Source: Spirochaetaceae bacterium UBA4077
GTDB taxonomy: Bacteria; Spirochaetota; Spirochaetia; Treponematales; Rectinemataceae
Length of the DNA stretch: 14,212 nt
Assembly: GCA_002383375.1 (NCBI GenBank)
Contig: DFYR01000029.1
Location: forward strand, 1,093-15,304
Direction: 5' to 3'
In this document: positions 1 to 6,623 of the stretch, in pieces
Position numbering within the stretch: position 1 is the first letter of the stretch
Layout: each line of letters starts with the position of its first letter
Translations under genes and position numbers: made by a program
Notes under the pieces: generated by a model
Told to the model about the DNA's origin: nothing
Seen by the model: only the letters and a program-made list of their open reading frames with translations
Database searches by the model: none

Positions 1-24
1 TGGGTTCAAGTCCCACTGCCGGCA
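1..24 (+). tRNA. 3' end of a tRNA, probably tRNA-Leu (partial)
   Basis: The window opens inside a T arm: the loop TTCAAGT at 5-11 with a GGG/CCCAC stem, followed by the acceptor 3' strand TGCCGGC (17-23) and discriminator A24. The implied 5' acceptor strand GCCGGCA and the T arm resemble bacterial tRNA-Leu, but the anticodon lies outside the window, so the isotype is inferred. CCA is not encoded; A residues follow directly. Confidence 0.8.
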
Positions 25-62
25 AAAAAGGGCTGCCCGGGAATCCCCGGGCAGCCCTTTTT
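24..62. terminator. Bidirectional intrinsic terminator between tRNA and the FMN-binding protein gene
   Basis: A perfect 12-bp GC-rich stem pairs 30-41 (GGGCTGCCCGGG) with 46-57 (CCCGGGCAGCCC) around a 4-nt loop (42-45). Six As precede it (24-29) and five Ts follow it (58-62), so it can terminate both the rightward tRNA transcript and the leftward transcript of the gene ending at 121. Confidence 0.9.
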
Positions 63-120
63 ATTCGCCCGCGCGGTTTCCCCCGGCGGGACTTTCAAAT
101 GATAAAAGCTTCTATCGACC

Positions 121-996
121 TCAGAACTGAATCATCATGTTCGCGACAGCCATCATGTAGGCGGTCTGAAGTTCCAGAGAGTAGTGCTGGAAGTCCGAGT
201 AGGTAGCGCCGGTTACCACATCGGCGACCACGTAGACCGAGTCCTCGGCAGCGGTGTAATCGGCCACCTTGGCGCTGGCGTCCACGCTCTTGTCCTCGAC
301 CAGGGTAACCTTGGCCTTCTTGAGGGTGGCATCGGCGAACTTGGCGGTGGGATGAGCCTTGAAGAAGTCCAGCATAGCCTTATAGTTATAGCGATATCCA
401 ATGGAATCCTTGGTGAGCGGCATATACACGGCGTTCTTATCGGCCTTGTCCATGTTACCGTAATGAACGGTCTGGGAGGCTTTCTTGCCCACGGTGACCT
501 TGAGCCCATCGATTTTCACGTTGACTAGGCTATCTTCCCGAGCTGCCTTGACATAGGCCTCGGCGCGAATCGGGTTGGACATAAGGCCTTCGAAGTCCCG
601 CTCGTACTGGCGGGCAGGCCTGGTAAAGCCATTGGCGCCGGGGGTAAATTGGGACCAAACGCCGGGACCGTTGGCGGCCTGGTTGTAGATATAGAACATG
701 TAGCCCTTTATCTCGGGATCCTTGCTGCCCAGATTTGCGAAGGGATCAGGAGCACGAACTACCGCACCATCCACGATCGATTTGCCGTCGGGAGAATTGT
801 TTTCGGCCCAGCCGCCCGGTCCCTGCCATTCCTCAAGGTCTGCGGAAACTACCTTGCCGCTATGGTCTACAGTAACAATCGCAGCACCTACGTAGCCACC
901 TTGGTGGCTGACAAAATACTTGGTCGCGGTCTGGGCGAAAACCATACCGCCAAGCGCTGCAAAGACAAAAAGAAACGCAATGAGTTTACGGTTCAT
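121..996 (-). CDS. Secreted FMN-binding domain protein (covalent flavoprotein candidate)
   Basis: This 291-aa protein starts with a type I signal peptide (basic MNRK, hydrophobic core, probable cleavage after VFA near residue 21). Near the C-terminus it carries VADVVTGATYS (257-267), matching the flavinylation motif D-x-x-(S/T)-G-A-(T/S) of FMN-binding domains as in RnfG and NqrC; Thr265 would be the site where an ApbE/Ftp-type flavin transferase attaches FMN through a phosphoester. The N-terminal GGYVGAAIVTVDHSGKVVSA (33-52) resembles the opening strands of the same fold. The family carries electrons on the outer face of the inner membrane; partner and donor are unknown here. No lipobox cysteine is seen, so it is probably periplasmic. 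It has its own promoter-like region and strong Shine-Dalgarno sequence (GAGGAGG) and ends before the bidirectional terminator. It appears monocistronic, and no rnf/nqr or apbE gene is nearby. Confidence 0.78.
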   Translation of the reverse strand: MNRKLIAFLFVFAALGGMVFAQTATKYFVSHQGGYVGAAIVTVDHSGKVVSADLEEWQGPGGWAENNSPDGKSIVDGAVVRAPDPFANLGSKDPEIKGYMFYIYNQAANGPGVWSQFTPGANGFTRPARQYERDFEGLMSNPIRAEAYVKAAREDSLVNVKIDGLKVTVGKKASQTVHYGNMDKADKNAVYMPLTKDSIGYRYNYKAMLDFFKAHPTAKFADATLKKAKVTLVEDKSVDASAKVADYTAAEDSVYVVADVVTGATYSDFQHYSLELQTAYMMAVANMMIQF

Positions 997-1002
997 ACGT
1001 AT

Positions 1003-1077
1003 TCCTCCTCAGAAACTAAACCGGGCCAAAAGGTCCGATGAGGAGAAATATTACAGCTACATATATTTTTTAGGCAA
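1003..1077 (-). promoter_or_regulatory. Candidate promoter and RBS for the FMN-binding protein gene
   Basis: On the minus strand, TTGCCT (1072-1077) and TGTAAT (1050-1055) form a -35/-10 pair with a 16-bp spacer, about 55 bp upstream of the ATG. The leader ends in the strong Shine-Dalgarno GAGGAGG (within 1003-1013). The 997-1196 gap is otherwise AT-rich and holds an imperfect AT-rich inverted repeat (1063-1074 with 1087-1096) that overlaps the -35; no gene is seen there. Confidence 0.4.
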
Positions 1078-1196
1078 TATATAAAACCTAAAATATCGAG
1101 ACTTTTTTTACTTTATCTACATTTTTTTAACTAGTTGTCCTTTTCTTATCGATACATCATAATCGAATCAGTTTTAAAAAATCTCGATCCTTTTAT

Positions 1197-2345
1197 TTAA
1201 AAATGCAGGAGAAAGGTCACATTCCAGAAGAACTTTTCGCCTTTCGGGAAGTAACTCGCAAAGAGCGGATCCTGGCCTGGAAATCTGTACCCAGCCCGCA
1301 AGCCAATGAATGCGAATTCGAAAATTCCCAGCGCGACGCCGGCTCCGGCGGAGTACATAAATCCATCCTTGTCGCTGATCGCTGGGCAGCTATAGAGACC
1401 GCCAAAGTAGCCGGCGTCACCAAAAAGATAGGCTATAGGGCGTAATCCCTCTACGCCGAATAGGGCTGGGCCAAGGAGTCTTAGCTCCAGGCTCAGCTCG
1501 GCTTTTTGGGTGGCTTCATAGCCCCAGGGTTGATAGCCGCGGATAGAATTGCCTAGCCCGTTCCGCAAGTGCCTACCGCCGAAACTGGTCAGGACGTACA
1601 AGGGAATATCCGTGCCTCCTGAGTAATCGCCGGCAGCAAAAAAGCCCAGATAGGAGGCTAGGCCATTCTGCGGATAAGAGCCGAGACTGAAGAGGGGTAG
1701 ATAAGCCTCGAGCCGTGCCGAAGCCCGGTAGAAATCCGAAGCCCCTGCTAGAGTGCCCAAGGAAGGACCATATTCAAGGGAAAGCTCTCCCCCCACGCCC
1801 CGCTTTACCCAGGAATCGTTATCAACCCCGTCGAGCCCGATTCCTCCTAAAGCTGAAAAGGCGAAAAGCTCCTGGGCATCGGGGAAATAAGCTGAGGAGA
1901 GGCTCGGGGAGTTCTTTTCGAATCTGCCACGGACAAGACCGAAGAACTCCAGATTCAGCTCCGACTTCCCTGGAATTACGATCCTGTATAGTGGTCCCAG
2001 GTCGACCTGTCCATTGGGCCAATGGAACCATTGGGCATTATCGAAGGCACTTGGCTTGGCCAAGGGGTTGCCGCTAGAGTCGTTTCTGAGAATCAGCCTG
2101 TCCTCGTATCCTCCGGCAACCCGAAGACTGAAAAAAAGACCGCTTTGATTCAGCGGGAGATGTAATTCCACATCCGCCCCGACGGGCAGAGGCAAGAAAC
2201 CAAGAATTACATCATTGAACCGCACTCCGTTGAACTGAAACTCCAGACCTTGGGCGGTCAGGGGCAGGGCGAGAACGAGCAACATCAATCCCAAAAAAGC
2301 GTATTTGAAACAACGGTCTATCAGCACTGCGCTTCTCTGTTTCAT
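1197..2345 (-). CDS. Outer-membrane beta-barrel protein, Omp85/surface-antigen-like, without POTRA domains
   Basis: This 382-aa protein has an N-terminal export signal (hydrophobic 14-29, probable cleavage near residue 31, LTA/Q). Alternating hydrophobic and polar beta segments run to a terminal Phe382 (FLLHF), the usual C-terminal signature for insertion by the BAM machinery. Residues 263-271, containing SIRGY, match the (V/I)RG(F/Y) motif of the Omp85/BamA barrel, and the following strand (AELSLELRL) and FGDAGYFGG (308-316) fit the C-terminal half of bacterial surface-antigen barrels. At this length it has no POTRA repeats, so it is more likely a barrel-only relative, as in some lipid- or lipase-linked Omp85 proteins, than an assembly factor. 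The function is not known. The ATG has a weak AAGG-type ribosome site in GATAAGGCGG. The divergent neighbour encodes a flippase-like membrane protein. Confidence 0.7.
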   Translation of the reverse strand: MKQRSAVLIDRCFKYAFLGLMLLVLALPLTAQGLEFQFNGVRFNDVILGFLPLPVGADVELHLPLNQSGLFFSLRVAGGYEDRLILRNDSSGNPLAKPSAFDNAQWFHWPNGQVDLGPLYRIVIPGKSELNLEFFGLVRGRFEKNSPSLSSAYFPDAQELFAFSALGGIGLDGVDNDSWVKRGVGGELSLEYGPSLGTLAGASDFYRASARLEAYLPLFSLGSYPQNGLASYLGFFAAGDYSGGTDIPLYVLTSFGGRHLRNGLGNSIRGYQPWGYEATQKAELSLELRLLGPALFGVEGLRPIAYLFGDAGYFGGLYSCPAISDKDGFMYSAGAGVALGIFEFAFIGLRAGYRFPGQDPLFASYFPKGEKFFWNVTFLLHF

Positions 2346-2404
2346 TGTATCCGCCTTATCTATGCTCTTGCCAAGGTTAGCATGGGTGGTTGTATATTTC
2401 TACT

Positions 2405-3670
2405 ATGCTGTCCAAGGCTGATAAAACCGATCGGAATAAAACCGAAGGCTTCGATGCGGAACAAGACAAAGCTTCCTGCAGCGATCCGGAATCACAAAAA
2501 GAAGGGAAAAAGAGCGAAAAAGGCCGCCGGACAGCCTATTCCTACAGCGCAGAAGATCGCAAAACCCTGAAACGCATTTTTATCGCCATCGCTGCCGGGT
2601 TGGTAATAAACGTCTTCATAGGACTTCTTTTGGATGCGCAGGAGCTGATCGATGCATTACGAAGAACCTCCCTCACCCTGCTCATCCTGCCCTTTGCTCT
2701 TATTTTTCTCGTCTTCGCCATAGACAGCCTTCGCTTCAAACTGGTCTTTTCCAGGTTCAAGATAAAAATTTCATTCCGAGACAGTTTCTTCAACAACATG
2801 ACCGGATATTTCTTTTCCTCCATCACCCCGGGCTCGGTGGGCGGCCAGCCCTTCCAGGTCATGCACTTCGCAAAACTGGGCATAGACTCCGCGGTAGCCT
2901 CCAATGTGGTATTTTCCCGCCTTATCGAAGGGAACATAGTGCAGCTGGTCATAGTCGCCCTATTCTTTCACAAGGGAATCGGCATGATGACCAGCTTGGG
3001 CAAGGGCGCATATCTACTCTTAGCTGGCATGGTTGCCACGATCATCCTCACCTTTGTCTTCACTTTAAGCTTTTTAAACCCCCACCTTCTGGGAGTGCTG
3101 GCCTTGAAAATCGACAAGTCCAGGCTGGGCAGGCGTATATCGAGAATACTAAAAAATCCTTGCTGGGCGGAAAAAATATACGCCTGGAGTCAGAGCCTGG
3201 GGCAGGGATTCAAGACACTGTGGCAGAACAATATTGGAACGATGATCGTCGACATCCTGGGTATGGCCTTGGCACAACTGATCTGGGCCTTCAGTCTCTA
3301 CCTTCCCCTGGCAATCATTACCCAAACGCGGCCGCCCATCCCTGATTTCCTGCTCTCCTATACGCTTTGCGGACTGATTTCGCTGTTCGTGCCCACCCCT
3401 GGCGCATCAGGAAGCGTGGAAGCCGCCTATCTGCTCGTCATGGGCACTCTCACGGGACGCCCTGCGGCAACCCTGAGCGCCATTCTGATATGGAGGCTCG
3501 GTACCTACTATCTCCATCTTTTCGTGGGTGGAGCAAAGTATTTCATATCGAAGGTACCCCGGGGAGTCTATGAAAAAGATGCCCGGGGAATCCTCAGACG
3601 AATACGTTCAGCCCATCAAAATCCTGGGAAGGAAGGTGCTCAGTCCGGGAATAAAGGTAATGAGCAGTAA
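2405..3670 (+). CDS. YbhN/UPF0104-family flippase-like integral membrane protein (lysylphosphatidylglycerol-synthase TM region)
   Basis: This 421-aa protein has a charged cytoplasmic N-terminal stretch (about 1-56) followed by several membrane segments. It carries the two hallmark glycine-rich motifs of the family: ITPGSVGGQPFQ (140-151) and PTPGASGSVEAA (330-341), then WRLGTYYLHLFVG (363-375). The family includes the membrane half of MprF and AglD-like proteins and is linked to lipid or glycolipid translocation; the substrate here is unknown. There is no synthetase domain, so it is not a full MprF. I chose ATG 2405; an in-frame TTG at 2390 is possible, but its purine-rich upstream sequence abuts it. 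The hydrophilic C-terminal 20 residues are encoded in DNA that also codes, on the other strand, for the end of dctM. The C-terminal tail is therefore probably variable. Confidence 0.8.
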   Translation: MLSKADKTDRNKTEGFDAEQDKASCSDPESQKEGKKSEKGRRTAYSYSAEDRKTLKRIFIAIAAGLVINVFIGLLLDAQELIDALRRTSLTLLILPFALIFLVFAIDSLRFKLVFSRFKIKISFRDSFFNNMTGYFFSSITPGSVGGQPFQVMHFAKLGIDSAVASNVVFSRLIEGNIVQLVIVALFFHKGIGMMTSLGKGAYLLLAGMVATIILTFVFTLSFLNPHLLGVLALKIDKSRLGRRISRILKNPCWAEKIYAWSQSLGQGFKTLWQNNIGTMIVDILGMALAQLIWAFSLYLPLAIITQTRPPIPDFLLSYTLCGLISLFVPTPGASGSVEAAYLLVMGTLTGRPAATLSAILIWRLGTYYLHLFVGGAKYFISKVPRGVYEKDARGILRRIRSAHQNPGKEGAQSGNKGNEQ

Positions 3671-4879
3671 GACGATGAGGGCTATGGCAAATGGTCCCCA
3701 GATAGCCTTGCTCAGCTTTTCTAAAGGCATGCCGGTGATGCCGCAGACCGAAAAGAGCACCCCTCCCACCGGGGGAGTCACGAGCCCCAGCACCAGGTTG
3801 AAGCAGACGATGATGCCCAGGTGAATGGGATCTATGCCGAGCTGGACTGCCATAGGCGCCAAGACCGGGACAACGATCGTGAGGGCAGGGGCCGTTTCCA
3901 GGGGAATGCCCAAGAGAAGAAGCCCGATATTCATCAGAATGAGGGTCACCAGGGGCGAAACATGGGCCTGGCTGATCCAGCCGACCATCTGTTGGGGCAG
4001 CTGTTCTACCGCCACCACCCAGGCAAAGGGCTCCGAGAGTCCTAAGAGCAGCATGATCATGCCCGTTTCAAGTCCGGACTTTAAAAGAATGTCCACGAGT
4101 TTTTTAAACTTCAACTTTTTGTATAAAAGGAAGTCAACTATGAGCGCGTAGACAACGGCGACGCCCGCCGCCTCGGTGGGGGTGAAGATGCCGCCCAATA
4201 TTCCGCCTAAAATAATCACCGGCATGAAGATGGCCGGGAGGGCTTTCCAGGTGCCACGGGCGACCTCTTTAAGACTTGCCCTGGGCTGTATGGGATACTT
4301 TCTGCGCCGGGCGATTAAATACATGTATATCATCAGACTGACCGCCAGGAGGATACCGGGCACTATTCCCGCCAAAAAAAGCTTGGCTATGGAAACATTG
4401 GCGATGACACCGTAGATGATAAAGGGAATGCTTGGCGGAATTATGGGGCCCAGGCAGGCAGAGGTGGCGGTAAGCGCTCCAGCCACATCCTCATCGTAGC
4501 CCGATTTAACCATGGTGGGAATCAAGACTCCGCCGATCGCTACCGCTGTGGCTACCGCTGATCCGGTTATGGCGGCGAAAATCGCGCTGGCCAAAATAGT
4601 CGCAAGGCCAAGACCTCCCCGGATATGCCCCAGCAGGAGCCTGGCAAAGTTCGCCAGTTCTTCGGTAATCCCCGATTCATTCATCAGGTTTCCCGCAAGC
4701 ATGAAAAGCGGAATGGCGAGAAGCGAAAAAGAAGCTATACCGGCATAGGTAGTCTGGATGAGCTGAGTGAAAAATCCATCAGGAATGAAGTAGAGAAAAG
4801 CCGCTCCGCCCAAACCAACAGCCACCGGTAGCCCGAGGAGAAGGAGAACCACAAAGCCTACAAGAAATAGGAGAAACAC
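3608..4879 (-). CDS. dctM: TRAP transporter large permease DctM (operon A)
   Basis: This is the large membrane subunit of a tripartite ATP-independent periplasmic transporter, which uses an ion gradient to import a substrate delivered by the DctP binding protein. The 423 aa, the usual family length, form about a dozen hydrophobic segments. Family signatures include ITGSAVATAVAIGGVLIP, the loop GPIIPPSIPF and IILGGILGGIFTPTEAAGVA. Translation probably starts at GTG 4879, one base after the dctQ stop, with TAAGGAGG inside the end of dctQ as ribosome site, so the two are translationally coupled. The last 20 codons overlap the convergent flippase gene by 63 bp. No terminator is seen between them. 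It is clearly homologous to, but diverged from, the DctM at 12337-13617. Confidence 0.95.
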   Translation of the reverse strand: MFLLFLVGFVVLLLLGLPVAVGLGGAAFLYFIPDGFFTQLIQTTYAGIASFSLLAIPLFMLAGNLMNESGITEELANFARLLLGHIRGGLGLATILASAIFAAITGSAVATAVAIGGVLIPTMVKSGYDEDVAGALTATSACLGPIIPPSIPFIIYGVIANVSIAKLFLAGIVPGILLAVSLMIYMYLIARRRKYPIQPRASLKEVARGTWKALPAIFMPVIILGGILGGIFTPTEAAGVAVVYALIVDFLLYKKLKFKKLVDILLKSGLETGMIMLLLGLSEPFAWVVAVEQLPQQMVGWISQAHVSPLVTLILMNIGLLLLGIPLETAPALTIVVPVLAPMAVQLGIDPIHLGIIVCFNLVLGLVTPPVGGVLFSVCGITGMPLEKLSKAIWGPFAIALIVLLLITFIPGLSTFLPRILMG

Positions 4880-4880
4880 C

Positions 4881-5396
4881 TCAGGCCTCCTTAGGGGATT
4901 CGGGAGAATCTAAAGGCCGGCCTCGAAGCCTGGCAATAAAGGTCAGGGCTTCCTCGAGGGTAAAAAGCAGCATTATGGCGAACCCCAGGGGCAGGGCTGC
5001 ATAGGGAATGGCCATGGGCAACCGCATGGCAGCCGAAAGCTGTCTGGTATTGAACAAGGTCTGTTTTACCCCGAAGTAGATTAAAACAGCAAAAAAGACA
5101 AACATGAAGACAAATCCCAAAGCTTCGAGCACAGCGCTGACAGCCTTGGGAGTCTTTTCGATCAAGGTCCTGATGCCGATCTGATAGCCCTTGCGCAGGC
5201 CTACGGCAGCCCCCATCATAGATGCCCAGACAAGCGAAAACAGGGCTGTCTCGTCGGTCCAGATGGGGGTGTTTTTAAGCACGTAGCGGGAAAAAACGGT
5301 GATCGGAATCGTTATGGCGATTATTGCCATGGCGATGACCAGTAGGACACTAGCCCCCTTGGCTATTCCATCATTGCATTTGCGCAGAAATGTCAC
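4881..5396 (-). CDS. dctQ: TRAP transporter small permease DctQ (operon A)
   Basis: The small membrane subunit of TRAP transporters pairs with DctM. The 171-aa protein has four hydrophobic segments and the family motif FSRYVLKNTPIWTDETALF followed by LVWASMMGAAVGLRKG. It probably starts with GTG 5396 behind AAGGAGGA. It lies between dctP (upstream, separated by a hairpin) and dctM (1-bp gap), the standard P-Q-M order. Confidence 0.93.
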   Translation of the reverse strand: MTFLRKCNDGIAKGASVLLVIAMAIIAITIPITVFSRYVLKNTPIWTDETALFSLVWASMMGAAVGLRKGYQIGIRTLIEKTPKAVSAVLEALGFVFMFVFFAVLIYFGVKQTLFNTRQLSAAMRLPMAIPYAALPLGFAIMLLFTLEEALTFIARLRGRPLDSPESPKEA

Positions 5397-5443
5397 CGTT
5401 TCCTCCTTCGCGACCTGCCAAGCCGTGCCATAGTCCCTTCAAA

Positions 5444-5474
5444 CAACCGGGCATCCCTCAGGGACGCCCGGTTG
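5444..5474 (-). promoter_or_regulatory. Long hairpin between dctP and dctQ
   Basis: CAACCGGGC (5444-5452) pairs perfectly with GCCCGGTTG (5466-5474), and the inner TCCC/GGGA (5454-5457 with 5461-5464) extends the helix across one mismatch, leaving a 3-nt loop. It is followed on the transcribed strand only by TTTG, so it is a weak terminator at best. Its place after dctP suggests partial termination or 3'-end protection giving more binding protein than permease; this role is inferred. Confidence 0.65.
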
Positions 5475-5508
5475 TGAGGTGAACTCTCTGAAAGGTCTAA
5501 GGCAAGGC

Positions 5509-6486
5509 TTATTTCGTATTCAGAATTGCGTCGATCTTGTCCTTGCCGAACTGGGTCGAGAATGAATCAAAGGCCGGTTTCATGGCATCCACCCAGGCAG
5601 CCTTGTTGACGTCCCTGGTAATGGTCACGCCGTTCTTCTGGAGCTCGGCCAGCATCTGCTCCTCGTTGTCCCGTCCGAGCTTTCGCTGATAGACGGCCCC
5701 TTCCTTGGCGGCCTGGAGAATGATCTCCTGGTCTTCCTTGGGCAGCTGGCTCCAGCGGCGAGCGCTCATGATGAGGACTGCAGGAGAGTAAACGTGCTGG
5801 GTCAGGGCGAGCTGCTTCTGAACCTCATAGACCTTGTTCTGGAGGATTACAGCCACAGGATTTTCCTGTCCGTCGATCACTCCCTGCTGGAGGGCACCGT
5901 ATACCTCGCCCCAAGCCATGGGGGTGGGGTTGACCCCGGCGGTTTTCCAAGCCTGGATGTGGACCGGATTTTCCATGGTGCGGATCTTTAAGCCCTTGGC
6001 GTCTTCCGGCGTCTTTATCACCTTCTTGGAGTTGGTCAGGTTGCGGAAGCCGTTCTCCCAGAATGCCAAGCCTTTCATCTGCACCTTGTCCAGGTCAGTC
6101 AGCAACGCCTGGCCAATCGGTCCGTCCAAAACCTTGTCCACGTGGGCGTAATCCCTGAAGAGGAAGGGAATATCCAATACCTGGACCGAGGGGACAAAAC
6201 CGCCCAAGGGTCCGGTGGAACCTATATACATATCGATAGAACCCTGCTGGATCGCCTCGAGCAGTTCGCGCTCGCCCTTGCCGAGCTGGCCGTCGGGGTA
6301 GAGCTTGAAGGTAATCCTGCCGCCGGTGCGTTCGGTCACCAGCTTAGCGAAGTACTGGGCACCCACGTTGTAGGTGTGAGACAGCGACGTGGAGCTGGCG
6401 ATTTTAAGCTCTGCCTTATAAGGAGCCGCAAACGCCAGGGCTGCAATCATCGTAACCAGAGCGATTGCTATGATTCTCTTTTTCAT
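5509..6486 (-). CDS. dctP: TRAP transporter periplasmic solute-binding protein DctP (operon A)
   Basis: This 325-aa protein has a clear signal peptide (MKKR, hydrophobic core, cleavage near LAFA/AP at residue 20) and no lipobox, so it is a soluble periplasmic receptor. Family signatures are GGRITFKLYPDGQLGKGERE, LDIPFLFRDYAHVD, GLKIRTMENPVHIQ and GALQQGVIDGQENPV. Arg169 is the conserved residue that in DctP structures salt-bridges a substrate carboxylate, and Asn209 sits in the conserved binding-site turn, so a carboxylate substrate is likely, but its identity cannot be read. It is the first gene of operon A, with SD AGGAGG 8 nt before ATG and a good promoter just upstream. Confidence 0.95.
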   Translation of the reverse strand: MKKRIIAIALVTMIAALAFAAPYKAELKIASSTSLSHTYNVGAQYFAKLVTERTGGRITFKLYPDGQLGKGERELLEAIQQGSIDMYIGSTGPLGGFVPSVQVLDIPFLFRDYAHVDKVLDGPIGQALLTDLDKVQMKGLAFWENGFRNLTNSKKVIKTPEDAKGLKIRTMENPVHIQAWKTAGVNPTPMAWGEVYGALQQGVIDGQENPVAVILQNKVYEVQKQLALTQHVYSPAVLIMSARRWSQLPKEDQEIILQAAKEGAVYQRKLGRDNEEQMLAELQKNGVTITRDVNKAAWVDAMKPAFDSFSTQFGKDKIDAILNTK

Positions 6487-6509
6487 CTTCTATCCTCCTA
6501 ATCAATAAT

Positions 6510-6537
6510 ATTCTAATCATAATTGCATTGTCGTCAA
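6510..6537 (-). promoter_or_regulatory. Sigma-70-like promoter of the dctPQM operon
   Basis: On the minus strand TTGACG (6532-6537) and TAGAAT (6510-6515) are separated by 16 bp; each matches consensus at five of six bases. Transcription would start near 6503 with a short leader carrying the dctP Shine-Dalgarno (about 6493-6499). A 7-bp direct repeat CTAATCA (6498-6504, 6513-6519) lies across the -10/start region and could bind a regulator. The same gap must hold the promoter of the divergent M24 gene, for which I see no convincing -35/-10 pair. Confidence 0.6.
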
Positions 6538-6623
6538 CCTGGTACGGGAATTCGCAGAGGCGCTAGACGCTTACATTCTGCCCGAAACTATGATGTACTA
6601 TGCTCGAGGCTGTCGAGGTACGC

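Noticed and set aside
1..62. tRNA 3' end as a site for an integrated element
   Set aside because: No integrase, no duplicated tRNA 3' sequence and no mobile genes are visible in the window.
1061..1096. AT-rich inverted repeat upstream of the FMN-binding protein gene
   Set aside because: The arms are imperfect and made almost entirely of A and T in an AT-rich gap, so chance is likely; noted only with the promoter.
2390..2404. TTG at 2390 as start of the flippase gene
   Set aside because: The purine-rich GGGTGG directly abuts the codon with no spacing, so ATG 2405 is preferred; the difference is five residues.
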